Shown here: in pieces, positions 49,100-61,187 of the stretch | Numbering within the stretch: the first letter of the stretch is position 1 | Layout: each line of letters begins with the position of its first letter | Source of the DNA: Apteryx mantelli | Lineage: Eukaryota > Chordata > Aves > Apterygiformes > Apterygidae | Length of the DNA stretch: 64,000 nt | Assembly: GCF_036417845.1 (NCBI RefSeq) | Contig: NC_089991.1 | Coordinates: forward strand, 13,237,001-13,301,000 | Direction: 5' to 3' | The notes under the pieces: generated by a model | Databases searched by the model: none | Told to the model about the DNA's origin: nothing | What the model saw: the letters and a program-made list of their open reading frames with translations, nothing else | Program-made: the position numbers and the translations under genes

Positions 49100-49600
49100 C
49101 GCGAGAGGCAAGCGCTCTCCGGCAGCTCCTCTGGAAATCCCCCGCCTCGGCCGGGCAGCCCCCACGCAGCGGCGGCCGCGCGGGGAACGAGGCGGGGTGC
49201 TGCAGGGCGACCCCCCGGGCGAGGGGCAGCGTCGCTGCCGCGCTCCCGGTGCCGCACGGCCCCAGGGCTCGCTGCTCTCCCTCGCCGGGGCTTGCCTTCG
49301 CGCCGTCGCTCACCACATTCACCTCCCGCGGGCCGCGGCGGGGAGACGGCGCGGCTCCCGGCAGGACTCGCCGGATGACTCAAGCCTGCGGGAAATTCCT
49401 CGCATTCTGGCGAGGCGGCGCTGCCCTCCCCGCGCGGGAAAATCCCCGTGCCGTGCCGGCGAGGGGGGGATGCAGCTGGGAGGGACCGCGGGGACGCCCT
49501 GCCGCACTGCCCGGATGCCCTCGCCTGCCCGTCCTCGCCCCAGGCGTTGGACCCGGGCCCAGAGCACAGTCCCCGGCTCGGTTCGCTTTAGCGGCACGGA
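49100..49600 (-). promoter_or_regulatory. SYNPO: CpG island upstream of the SYNPO start exon, candidate promoter and first exon
   Basis: CpG-dense sequence 0.4-0.9 kb upstream of the start exon. In minus sense a strong donor (ATGTG/GTGAGC) with last exon base 49314 could end a non-coding first exon and splice to the acceptor at 48686. An AP-1 site (TGACTCA) lies at 49376-49382. There is no TATA box. The call rests on composition and these sites. Confidence 0.35.
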
Positions 49601-52600
49601 GGTGGCCATGGAGGCACAGCCCCGGTTTGGAGGCCAACGCTGGCACGGCGTGGGGTGCTATTGAAAAGGTGGGAGCCTTTGGGTAGCGAGGCTTATTTCC
49701 CACGCTGCGAAGGTCTCCAGAGGAGCTCCACCAGTCAACAGACTGGTTTTGCAAAGCAGCCCCTGCCTGGACTGGTGTTTGTTTGCTCGAGGTTAGCAGG
49801 AGCCCTGGCTCCCACCTCCATCCTCCTGGGAGCAAAACGCGGGGCATCCAGCTAACAAAGCGAGGCTGTGCTCAACCACGGAGTGACTCACGCGGCTTCG
49901 GGACAAGCGCAGGCAGAGGCACTTCCCTCGCCTTCTGCTGAGCACAAATACTGTCGAATGATGAATGCGCCCAACAGCCCAGCCAAGAGGAAAGGTATCC
50001 GATAGGAGAGGGATATATCATCGCTCGCAGGGCAGGATATGGGTTACAGTGCATGTAACGGGGAAATTCCTGTGCAATGAGTCCTCCGGAGCCACTCGGC
50101 AGAGCAAAGCCGAGTCCTGCTCATCTGCTGTGTCATTGCAAGGCTTGTTCTCAGCGGAGCGTCACCCAGCCTGCGGGGCTGCTGCTGTTTTCACCACTAC
50201 TGCGGCCCGCGTGGCCCCGCTGTCCGCCCCGACTCTTGCTGGGGGGTGTCAGACCCCGGACTCCCTGCTCCACAGAGCCCGTGGGCTGAGCAGCTCGTCG
50301 CCAATGGCCTGTGATGGGTTTGCCAGCATAACAGCTGCCTCACAGACTGGGAAGAAAGGGTTTGGCTTGACCCCAAAAACCACCCGAAATTTTTGCAAGA
50401 TTTTTCAGTGAAATGAGAGGAAATTGCTTCAGGTTAACGCAGCATGTTTAATTCAGCCTGTCACATCTTCTGCAATTTCGTTTGAGGATCGCTCAGTTTG
50501 TCCACGTAAACTTTCCTGTTCTTAGTTAGAAATTTCTCATTAGGAATAAAGGCAGGCCATTCTGAGAGCAGACTTTGAAAGCTCTGCTGCGAGGATGTCA
50601 GGCAGACACCCGGGCATTTCCCAAACGAAACACTGCCTTTCTGAAAGTGCCTGAAGGAAATCTTCTGCCATGTCTGAGATCCTTCCTCCTGCTTTGTGCT
50701 GCCTGCAATTATTCAACACAGATTTGCAAAGAGATTTTTGGGGGACACATTTCAGTGTTTCTCACTAAAAAAAGACTCTCGCCCTGCTCTTTATATAATT
50801 CAGAGCCCCGATAGTTGCGAGAATCCACCTACATCTTTCCTTAGAAACCTGCCAAGTTGTCGGAGCTGGCTTATCTCAAACGAGGACAAAGAGAAAGTTT
50901 CCTAAAATAACCGCGCGCACAGCCTGGGTCAGAAGCTTTCCTCTTTGAGCCACTCTGCCGGTGCAACCCCGTCCGCCCGCTCCCATCCCTGCACCCAGCA
51001 TCCTTTGGGAGAAGGTCTCCTGGGTGCCATGACTCCGACAGGCGGTACGGGGATGATCCGTGCCCTCCCCTCCTACACCATCGCTGCTTTGATGGTTGCT
51101 GGGAGAGCCCGTATCGCTTTGAAAAAATCTTCCTTCCAAGCCTCCCTCTTTCTTTTTTGGAGCAGTGTTTTACAGCGTCGCCTCTCCCAGGGATGGAGTG
51201 TCCACATCCGCGGGGATCCCCGGGCAAACCTCTCCTGTGGACATCTGAGGAGGAGCAGGGCTTGCCGGAGCTGCGGCTGCCCACGCCGCCCCATCGCGCA
51301 GTCACGCGGCCCCGGGGCGAAGCTGCCTCGCTCGGGGCAAAGCCCCAAACTGGGGAGCAAGGGATGCTCCGAGCGGCCGGCTCGAGTCGGATGCTGACGC
51401 CGAGCTCGCACCCGAAGTCAGCAGGAGTTTTGAGAAGCGCTGGGTCCCCGCGGGTCCCTCAGCAGGGCAGGAGCTGCCCCCGGCACCGGGCTGGCTGCGG
51501 GGAGGCACCTTGCGCTGCCCGGCAGCAGCGTGCCGCAGCGAGTCCCTACAAGAAGAGCCCGTAGCGTTTCTAAGAAATGTGCACGCTGCAAAGCGGTGCC
51601 AAGGGAGGGAGGAGGGGAAATAAATAAAAAAAAAAAGACCTAAATTCACCAAGTGCTGAAATCTGGTGGCAGGAAGACCTTTTGCTCTCTGCTGTCTTTC
51701 CCTGCCTACTCACCTGTGTCTGATATACAGCAAATCTCCCCCCCCACCTCTCGCCTGCCTTTTTCACAACCTGCCATTGCCCCCCCCACCTTGAAAAAGC
51801 GAAACTAAAGTTAACTTTCCACCTCCCACACAAATATTTTTGGCAGGCTTTGCAGGCATTCAGGCTGCCAATCTTGGGGAGCCGGAGCCTGCAGAAAACC
51901 TTCCTCACATCTCCATCTGCCCACGGTTCCCCCACTGCCCCCCAGCACCGAAGCCCGCAGCTGGGACGTGCCTGCAGGGACCGTGGTGGCCGCAGAGGGG
52001 ACCTGGGCTGGTCCTCTCAGAGCCAGAGAGGACAGAGAGCCAGAGAGGCACGGCCGCGGCCAAATGGGGAGCAGCCCAGGCCGGCGTCTGGGAGCGTGGC
52101 TGAACCAGCCAGGAGGTGGCCGCGGGGTGGAAGCTGAAGCAGGGCGACTTGCACCCGAGCCCAGGCTCTGCCCTCAGTTCCCGTGTCTGTGCGGACACAT
52201 CGCTGCCCTCCACTTGGTTTCCAGTGTCCTTAAATGGGAGCGTGGGCAGGGAGGTGGAAGGGGAGGTGGGGAGCGAAGGGGTGTGAAACCTCGCCGCGGG
52301 CGCTGCACGGCGGCCGGCTTGGAGGGCAGCGCGCCGGTGAGGACGGGGGCTCTTGGGTTTCCCCAAGGTCACGCAGCGGGCTGCTGTCACTCAGAAAGCA
52401 TCCTGCTGTCCAGACTTTCAGTCCCCAGCTCCAGTCACAAGATCGGCTCCTTCCCTTTCCAAAATAGACCAGTCGCAACACATACCCTGGGGGATTTTTG
52501 CACCTTTGGTGTGCCAGCAACTGAATGTCCCAGGAGGGGAACTTGGCAGAGCCTCCAGGCAGCGCGTCCCGCACCGTCGCCGAAAGCCCCAGCACCGTGA

Positions 52601-55600
52601 ATTCCCAAGCCCAGCCCGGGCAGAGGCACTGGGAGCTGCTCCTGCCACCTCTCACAGCCGATCCTGGAGCGCCAGGAGGCTCCTCTGCCCCCAAGGCAGC
52701 CCCAGGCGGGGAGGCAGCGTCCCCAGCCAGGACCCCTCGAGGCCGCGGCTGTTTGGGTGCACAGGAGGGGCTGGGGTTAAAGCGAGAGGCGCCGAAATGG
52801 CAGTGAGGTCTGGATCCCGGCCCTGCACGGTTCCTGCCGTGCTCTGGCCGTGCCCGTTTTGCACACGTGAACGAGCTGGCACCAGCCAACGGCCAAAAAG
52901 GAAGGGTGCTGAAGGCAGCCGGGTTTGTGTGGTGCCTGCAGCCAGGTGTCTCCGAGGCTTTGGGGAGCAGCTGGGATCCCACAGCGCTCCCCCGCTGTGG
53001 GGCCGCGCAGGTGAGCACCTTGTTCGGACGTGTCCCCGTGGGGCGCCGGTGGCACCCCCCGAGAGGACCCATGTTTCTTTAAGGGAGCTGCCTCCGCAGC
53101 TGACACGGGAGATGCCACTGCGGTGTAGCTGTCACCGAGCGGCATTTGGAGCCGAGCCTGGGCCACCCTGTGCCTGGCCACTCTCACATCTGTTGCAACC
53201 CAATATCACGCTCCCAGCTCCCTGGGGACCTTGCCGACACTTGCTGATGAGCCGTCTGCTGCAGAGAGGCGCTGCGAACCCTGCCAGTGCGCTGCTCCCA
53301 GTCCCGTCCCCCTTTCTAGATAGAGGACCCCATCGGCAGGCCCTTGTCACCCTGGTCACACCAGCTCCATGTCACCGGCGAGCACCCCGACACCCTCTGC
53401 GGGACAGCAGGACCGCTCCAGCAGCAAGAGGAGAGGAGATGCCAGGGTGCTCCGGCGATGCGGCAAATCCCCACCACCGCTCTAGGGGGGCGACGGGGCT
53501 CCCTCTGCCCTGCCCCAGCTCCTCCTGGCGAGGCAGAGGCCGAAGGCTGCGGGCAAGGGCTGGCGGCGCTGCCCTGCTTTCCTTGGCATCGCCCTCGCTC
53601 CCTCCAGTCACCGTGCCGGGGCAGGGCCGGCCTCGGCAGTTTGCTGCGCACTTGGGAAAACAAAAGCCTCTCGCAGCATTGATTTACAGCCTTGGAGGAA
53701 ACTGGGGTGGAAAAAACAACATTCCAGCACGCCTGTCCCCGTGCAACCCTCGTGGCCCGCAGCGCACCGGCGGCCCGGGGGGACGCGGGCAGCCAGCCCC
53801 GGCGGTGGGTGCCCACGCCACGGTGCGCCCTCGGCACGGCCCTGCCTGCAGCAGCTGGGAGAAGCAGCCGGGCAGGACAGGCAGGGAGCAAAGCCCGTGG
53901 AGGGCCCGGGGGCTGCTTGGCGTGGCCTCGTCAGCGCTAAAGGACGTTTTCTGATGAAGCGGAGGAACCAATGCAAGGCAACAGCAGGAGGGAGCGTAGG
54001 GGCATCTTGGGCGCCTGAACCATGCTTTCCCCTCCCTCCTCCACCCCACGCCAAAAGCAGGGACTGGACACTGGCTGCAGGGGCTGGTTTACAGCTCCTC
54101 ACACTGCTGCCATACTTCTCCATCTTCCCACAGGCCCCTGGCTTGTCCCTCTGCCTCAAGGATGCCGTTCAGAAAAGAGGAAAGGCGATGCCCTGCGCAA
54201 CTCACCTTTCCGCTCCCAAGCGCTGAGGAGGCTGAGAAATGGCTGGGGTGGAGGATGGGGCTGGAGAAAGGATGCTGAGCCCCAAATACAGGCTCCCAGG
54301 AGGGCAGCACGCTGCTGCCTGGGCTGGGCTGGGCTGGCAAGGCTGGTCAGGCCGAAATGCATTTTCTACTCTGACATGAATGTCTTTCATCGGACCTGCA
54401 CTGAGCCCAGTCAGGCCTTCTGGCTAGGTCCAGAGGTCCATCTACCCTCACGTCTTCCCTCTTGGGCCTGCCTGGACTAGTGGGTGCATCCAGACCATCA
54501 CCTTCATGGCACGAGAGGGGCAGTGGCTTGCCTGACCCCAGGCTGCACACTGCTGCCACGAGGAGTGGCCACGTAGGGCAGGTTCCAGCCTATCCCTCCC
54601 TTTGCTTATCTTGGACCTTGCAAGGACAGAGCTAACTTTTGGCTTTATCTCCGGTGTTTCCTGGATGCGAGGCCAGCCACAGCCCCACCTCAGCTGTGAA
54701 AATTACCCTGGGGCTTCTCGGTGCAGGTTTGGGGCATGAAGTACCAGGTTTGCTGAGCCCCGGAGACCTCAGGCCAAGGTACTGCTGGTGTGGGGTGCCC
54801 TCAGGCACCCAGGACCACCACCGCTTGGGGAGACAGGGACTATCAGCTGGAGCTGAGGGCGAAATTGCAGTTCAGCCTTTCTAGGCTCAAATGAAACATA
54901 AAAGGTAGCTACAGACAAAGAGAGAAGACCTTGAAGTCCCGAGATGCAGCTTCTGGGAGCAAGGTGCCTACGTACCTGGAGTGACCCAGCGCTGCGGAAA
55001 CAGGATGCAGAAAGGAAACCCAAGGTTGCCTCTGCGTCACAGCCAGGGACTGCGGTGAGCATGGGGAGCCCGGAGAGCTTGAACCCGAGCAGGACGGGCT
55101 CTGCCACCAGCTTGTCAGGGCGAGTCCACCGGGCATGGAGCTGCTTTGCTTCCCCGCACAGGGAGGTTTCACCCGCAGCCCTGCTCTCCTGCAGCCTGGC
55201 AGGGGAAGGGACAGAGATGAGCCTGACTCACCGGCGCACGGTACAGCCGGTGGCAGAGGAGGCGGGGAGACCCAGCCCTGCTGGTGTAAAACCGGCCCGC
55301 AGCTTGGGGCTGATTTGCTAACAGGGGCTCCTTGCAGCCGCGCAGGGATTGCTCTCCCCCTCCCGGCCCTTGGGACGCTCAGGTCAAAGGCAGAGAGCCG
55401 AGCTCAGGTCCCGGCCCTGCTTGCGGGAAGGCGGCGCAGGGATGCTCAGGCCAGGTTGGGTCCAGCAGTCTGGCCTTCCCAGCACGGCTCCCGCTAGACT
55501 GGGACTACCGTGCTGTGCTCCCTTTCCCTGCAAAAGATTCAAGCAATGCCAGAGTGAGCTGGCTTTGAACTGTACGGGTACAGCCAGCTTCCAGCCCAAG

Positions 55601-56780
55601 GCTTCGCACGTCCCCTCGCCTGCCCCGGGCAGCGGGATGCAAACGTGCTGCACGTGGTACCTCTGCGCAGAAGCGGCACCCGGTTCCAAGCCACCGGCTC
55701 GCAGGCACAGCCAGGCCCACACCCAGATTTTTCAGCAGCGATCTGACAGCAGATGCCGGAGGGAGGCCTGGCACGACTGAGCCTTCACGACTTTCCCAAG
55801 CGATGCTGCCGAACATTTGCTGGGGGGGTGATGACGAACGCTAGCTAATTAAACAAAATCCCACTCATCGCAGCAATGAGCAGAGCACAGTTGGGGTTGA
55901 GTTGCACTGGGTTGTTGGGGATCTGGTTGGTTTTGCCACTTGGTTTTGCTGCACTGCCTGTTCCCAGCGCTCTCTAGGTGGGGACAGAAAGCCGTTTCGG
56001 TGAGGAGCGCAGAACAACCCCCCTGCGGCGGGAATTAAGGCTCATCTCGCAGCCGTGTTGGCCCCGGGGAGCTCAGCCTCCCATGGCAGACGTAAAACAC
56101 GACCCATTAACTAAGGCAGGGAAACCCACGGCGGCTTGAAAAGCCAGTTTAAACAACCTCAGTGAATTCAGGGCTGCTGGAGCCGGGATGACAGACAGCT
56201 GGAGCATGTCCTCCCCACGTGGCCCTGGACGGTCCCCTCTCTGCTCCAGCCCCTGCATCCAGCAGGGTGACGCCAGGGGTCCAGGAGAGCTTTCCCAGAC
56301 GCCGCCCTCCTCCCTGCCCCTGGGATGCTGATGCTCCTGGCTGGCAGAGGAGCACAGCCGCCATCCAAAGGCAGCAGCAGCGCCGTGAGCAGGTGTCCCC
56401 CACGCCCCTCCATACGGTCCCTCGTCCCCGCACTGGGAGGAGATGGGAGCTGCCACATTTCTAGGAGCAGCAAAGCAGCTTCCCCCAGATCGGCTCTGGC
56501 TGGGGAGCTCGGCGCGTCGAGGCTCAGCGGACAGACACCTTGGGGACCTGCTGCCCTGGCCAGGGCTCATCCCGTGGCCCTGGGCTCGGAGCCTGGACAG
56601 ACTGGAGGGGACCTCAGCGGATGCACGGATGCGCACACAGACAAGTCCGAGACAGCCAGCTCCAGGGAAAAGGACCCTTTAGTGCTCCCGGAGAAGGCAG
56701 GGATTTACAGCACCTGAGGGGAGGATCTGGCCCTGCCGAGCCCCGTGGGCAGTGCTTGGGGACGGACTGGGAGAAACAAA
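49601..56780. other. Non-coding upstream region, no gene seen
   Basis: Mixed GC-rich sequence with a few AT-richer patches, for example 50390-50900. Open frames up to 533 codons occur but show no family motif and are Arg/Pro/Ala/Gly-rich on both strands, as expected from composition. A short A-rich run lies at 51617-51637 and a GGGCT pentamer repeat near 54316-54338. Confidence 0.5.
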
Positions 56781-56790
56781 AAGCCTCACC

Positions 56791-56809
56791 GGGGGGGGGG
56801 GGGGGGGGG
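56791..56809 (+). repeat. Poly-G tract (19 G)
   Basis: A pure G run within a GC-rich block that has a second run of 16 G at 57211-57226. Both are candidates for G-quadruplex formation and length polymorphism. Confidence 0.9.
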
Positions 56810-57294
56810 AGTGTTTCCTTTCCAGCCCAGGAAAGCCGCCAGCTCCCAACACATACCCCGTCTCGGGCCTTGGCCCCGGCGCCGCCGTGGGCCGGTGGCC
56901 TTGGGACAAGGGTTCGCTCCCGTCCCGGTCGGCGTGGCGCACCCAGGGCTGTGAGCCCGCCCGGCGCCAGGGGGACGGGGCCAGGCGGCGCGCGAAGAGC
57001 TGCCGTTTCGCCCAGCGCGGCCAGGCTGCAGGGTGGCAGCCCTGCCGCTCGCCCCGGGCGGCCCGAGCCGGGCGACCCTGCTCCTGCGGGAAAGGCGGCT
57101 CGGCTGGCCTCCGACGGGCCCCGCGACGCAGGGCACAGCCACCAAACATCGCGCCTCCACCCCCACGCGATTTTTAACAGAGAGGGGGATGGCCGGGAGG
57201 TGTGTGTGCTGGGGGGGGGGGGGGGGTGTCTGTGCAGGCAGAGGGCAACCGGGAAGCGTTTTAGGATGGTGCTGTGCCTGTGAGAGACAGAAAG

Positions 57295-57337
57295 GTGTGT
57301 GTGTGTGTGTGCGCGTGTGTGCGTGTGCGCGCACATG
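57295..57337. repeat. Alternating GT/GC tract (43 bp), Z-DNA-prone
   Basis: Purine-pyrimidine alternation is unbroken over 43 bp, a (GT)n part grading into GCGCGTGTG-type and GCGCGCACATG sequence. This is both a microsatellite and a classical Z-DNA-forming pattern. Confidence 0.9.
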
Positions 57338-60300
57338 AGAGAGCAATCTGTGCATGTGCGTGTCCAGCAGTCTGGCTCCAGGTCTGGCAGAACCGCTTGT
57401 GCAGAAGGAATAAACACACCGAGGACACATCCGAGCCAGTGCAAACAGCCCCTGGCCGCGCCGGTCTCTCCCAATGCTCTGTTTTCTTTCTCCGCTTTTC
57501 CTCGTCTCTCTTAACCCCTTCAGGAGCCCTGCAGATCGGCACGGCTCTGGGGGCGCAGCAGCCCCTCTCCGTGCCAGGGCTCTCGGCACCACCCTACCTG
57601 ACCCCAGGGGCTGCCCGGCACCCTGCCCTCCCCTGCCTCGGCACCCCGACATCCCCGGCGCCTCTCCCGGCGCTGGCGCTGAAGCCCGCAGCCGCCTCGT
57701 GTCCCGTCCCAGGGTGCCGGCACGGGAGCAGGGGCTCCCTGCTGCCTCTGGACACTCGCAGCGCAGCCGGCAGCGCGCTTGCGCTTGCCCCGCATACTCG
57801 CATGGAGCTGAATCCTGCAGCTTTTCTTCCCGCAAAGCTCCCGCTGGAGCCGAGCCCCACCGAGCTGCGGCCTGTCCCACGGGTGGCCCTGGGGTCCAGC
57901 CGTCCAGAGCTGGGACTCTCGTGGGCGAGGGGAGGAGGGACATTCCCGCAAGCCCGGAGGACCCGGCTGCCCCGGGTGTCTCCGAGCCGCTGCAGGCTGG
58001 GGCGTGAGGAAGGGCGCGTAGGGCAGAGCCGTGCCGCGAGGGGCCACGCGGCTGCCCCGGGCGCGGAGCCGGCATGGCAGGCGGCAGGCTCCAGCCCTCC
58101 TGCACTGCATTGCGCTCCCTTTTTTTTCCTCTCCCTTCCCAGCACCGACACCCGGAGCAGACGCAGCTCGTCCCCTCTCCGGTGGCTCCCAGCAGGCACC
58201 ATGGGAGAGGGGTCCAGGGGAAAAGGGCTGCTCCCTCCTCAAAAGCCCGAATCCACCCTTGCTTGAGGCCAGGCTGGATGCACACAGGGAGGAACCACAT
58301 CCTGCGCGGGACTGAGGAGGGAGTCAAACCCCTGTCATCGGCTGACCATTGCCAGGTTGTTAGCGACAGTGACAGAAAGCCGACATCCGTCCGCCGGTGT
58401 CCTTGGCTGCTGGGACTGCAGCGCCTGCAGGGACCCTTGTCCTGGGGCTGCACGTCCTGCCCCTCCTGCCCCCGCGATGCTGCTCCCAGCCACGCAACCC
58501 CGCGGCTGCCGAAATCAGCCCCGGCCAGCATCGCCCTGCCCAGCTGCGATCGCTCCTGGCTCTGGCAACCTCCAGCGAGCGGCGATGCGGCGGCACGAGG
58601 TGGGCAGCCGCCCTGGGGGGGGGGGGGGGCCCGGGCTGCCACGCTCAGCGCTTTGCTGCTCTCCCGCGGGGAAGGAAATGCCCCCATCTGCTCCCCATGT
58701 GCTCCAGCCAGCCACCAAGCCCCAGGGGCCGGGCACCCTCCTCCCCCTTGCCGTGCCCCATACCTGCTGCGAGCGCCGCCGTCCTCGGCTGCCTGCGGCG
58801 CTTCCCGGCCCGGCGCCCGGCAGCTCGGCGAGCACCCAGCTCTCCTCGTCCTGCCGCTGCTCGCAGCCCGTGCCACTGCCGCAGAGGGAAGGGGGAAAAG
58901 GGGGGAGAGGGGCGGGAGGAGGGGAGGGGGGAAATGAAACTTTAATAGCACAGAGCCCCTTTTGTTTCCCAGCATATGGTGTATTTCATACATGCTGAAG
59001 GCATTAACCACCTATATTCGTCAGCGCTCGCCGGCAGCTGGGAGCGCGGCCCCCGCGCGCGGCTCTGGGGGACACGGCCGCGATGGGGGGCTGGAGGTGG
59101 CAGCCAATGCCCCCTCTGCCCAGCATCCCTCCCTCCGTGGCTTTTGACCTTTAACGGCAGCCTTGCAAACTGCTCGGCCTCACCGAGATAGCTGCGTGCT
59201 ACTTTTCCTCCCTCCAAAAGAGGAGGAGAGGGACAAAGTCCCCACTGCCCGAGGATGGCCACTTCAGAGATGTACCCCCCCCCCCCGTACTCAAGGCAAG
59301 CAGAAGGGGTGCCCCCCCTTTTAGGGCCATGCTGTGAGACCCCCGCGATGAAGGGAGGTCACTGGCGCCTGATCCAGGGGGTGTCTGAGATCCCCATCAG
59401 CCCTCACGTCTTGCCCTCCTGCCTCCTTTCCCGTGGGCACGGGGACGGGGGACATGGCAGGGCCACACTGCTGAGCTGCGAGATGAAGGCGGCAGAGGTG
59501 GCTGGCGGGGTGTCCCGTCCCTGCTGACCCCAGGACTGGCGCACACAAGCGGTCCCGTGGTGCCCCAGCGAGCGCAAGAGCATCCCGGGGAGCAGCGGGG
59601 CAGCAAGGCGTCAACGTGGGGCAGAGCTTGTTGTGGGATGGAGGTGCTTGGGGGAAGGCTGGAAAATTTCCGTGTTGGACATCCTTGTGCTGTTCACACG
59701 TTTCCCTGCCCCATCCCACGTGGGCAGCCTGGGGATGGATGGGCTGGTCTGCACCAAGGCGCCAGTACAACGGGTGACACCGCTTTTGCAAACAGGGCAG
59801 GAGCATGTCCTGCTCCGGACCACAGACGGTGGCTGGCACCTCTCCCTGCAGATCCCGCTGGCCACCCCAAGGGCCACCGTGGGACGGGGACATCCGGGGT
59901 CCCTGGCACTGCACATCGCTGCCTGATTCCCCTCAGAGATGTTGGCTTTGACCCTACAAACTGGAGAGGACATCACCTTGTGGCAAGCCTCAAGCAGTGG
60001 TCCCAGCCCACCCCGTCTTGAGACAGAGGGGAGTCGCGTTTTGCCCAAATTCAGTACTGGTGCCCTTCAGCTGAGCTTGGGGCCGCTCCATCCTCAGCCT
60101 TGGGGCTGCCAGCCTCCACCCTGCCGAAAGGGGCATGGAAACCCTTCTCCTTCTCCAGCAGCAAATCCTGCCTCCCCCTCCTGGCATCCGCAACGACACC
60201 GGAGACGGGTTCCCCTTCCCCAGCCCTCAGAAATTTGGGCCAGCAGTGGGGGAAGCAGTCAAAAGCAGCCCAGCTTGGCCGGTGAAAGGATGTGTTGTGT

Positions 60301-60380
60301 CCCCCGTCCCCCCCCGCTGCAGCGCCGCCCCGGCCCGAGCAGCCCGCGCGATGCGGGGCGCGCGGAAAATTGGTACTTTG
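57338..60380. other. Non-coding GC-rich region, no gene seen
   Basis: GC-rich with a 15-G run (58615-58629) and a 12-C run (59275-59286). A short AT-rich island at 58930-59020 (containing CATATG and ATTTCATAC) stands out and may be a regulatory element. No exon or RNA gene is supportable. Confidence 0.45.
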
Positions 60381-60394
60381 TCCAGTGTTTATCC

Positions 60395-60545
60395 AGTCAC
60401 ACTCCAATTTGAAATAAAAAACGCAGCCAGTAAAAGGCCTTTATAGCTCTTCAGAGCTCATAAACGTTCAGCACCGCCGCGCGGGGGCCAGCTGATTGGG
60501 GGCGGCTAGGAAAATCTATTGCGGCTATTGGTAAAAGTTAAACGT
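60395..60545 (-). promoter_or_regulatory. Minus-strand CCAAT / GC-box / TATA promoter candidate (SYNPO upstream promoter?)
   Basis: Reading the minus strand, a CCAAT box (60541-60537), a CCGCCCCC GC-box overlapping a second CCAAT (60505-60495), a CAGCTG E-box (60494-60489) and a TATAAA box (60445-60440) follow in the usual order and spacing. They predict a start near 60410. The orientation points towards SYNPO, 12 kb downstream, with no other minus gene between. No first-exon donor was identified. Confidence 0.45.
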
Positions 60546-60626
60546 TGCGGCCCGGCGAGCCCCGAGGCCTGCCCCGGCGAGCAGGCTCCCGGCGGCAGAA
60601 CGCGAACGAGGGGCGCTTTGCTGGGC

Positions 60627-60645
60627 GGGGGGGGGGGGGGGGGGG
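60627..60645 (+). repeat. Poly-G tract (19 G)
   Basis: A pure G run just upstream, in minus sense, of the promoter candidate at 60.4-60.55 kb. On that strand it reads as poly-C. Confidence 0.9.
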
Positions 60646-61187
60646 AAGGGGCTTTCCTCCCTCCCCCGCGCAGGGCTCTCCCCGCCGCTCTGCGCCCGGG
60701 TTTGGGGCGCCCGGGCCCCGCAGCCCGGCCGTGCCGGGGAGCTGCAGCTCTCCTGGCGGCCGGGGCTGCAGCTCGGTGCCCTCGGCGCGAGGGCTCGGTG
60801 CTGAGCCCAGGACCTGCCGGCCTCCTCCTTTCAGGCGCCGGGTGGGCGAAAGCTGGCTTCCCCGGGAGGGCACTGTTAAGAGGCCGCCATATGCCATCGG
60901 CATTTTATTTTCAGCAGAAAATACCAGGTTTGCCCATTTCAAGGCAAGTTCCTGCTCCCTGAAGACTGCTCCAGCTGCAAGCAGGACCACGGTCCCCCAG
61001 GCTTGTGACAAGACACTGGAATCACCGTTTAGCATTGACCCATTTTCTGACCATTTCTGACAGTAGGCAAGCTTCGGACGGCCCGGATCCTGAAGCCTGA
61101 GGCGGGGGGGGCTTTCTATGGCGACCTGCACAGAGCACAGACCCAGGCTCCAGCTCCACTAGCTGCCGGACCACTGCACCACCCCGA

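Noticed and set aside
51600-51640. AATAAATAAA plus A-run resembling a processed-retrogene tail
   Set aside because: No coding body, target-site duplication or similarity upstream. Treated as low-complexity sequence.
52353-53954. 533-codon open frame on the plus strand
   Set aside because: No recognisable domain, no promoter or splice context, and composition typical of GC-rich shadow frames.
56786-59011. 741-codon open frame on the minus strand
   Set aside because: Pro/Arg/Ala/Gly-rich with His-Thr and Pro microsatellite stretches (it reads the GT repeat and two poly-G runs), no family motif, and overlapping open frames on the other strand. Explained by GC content.
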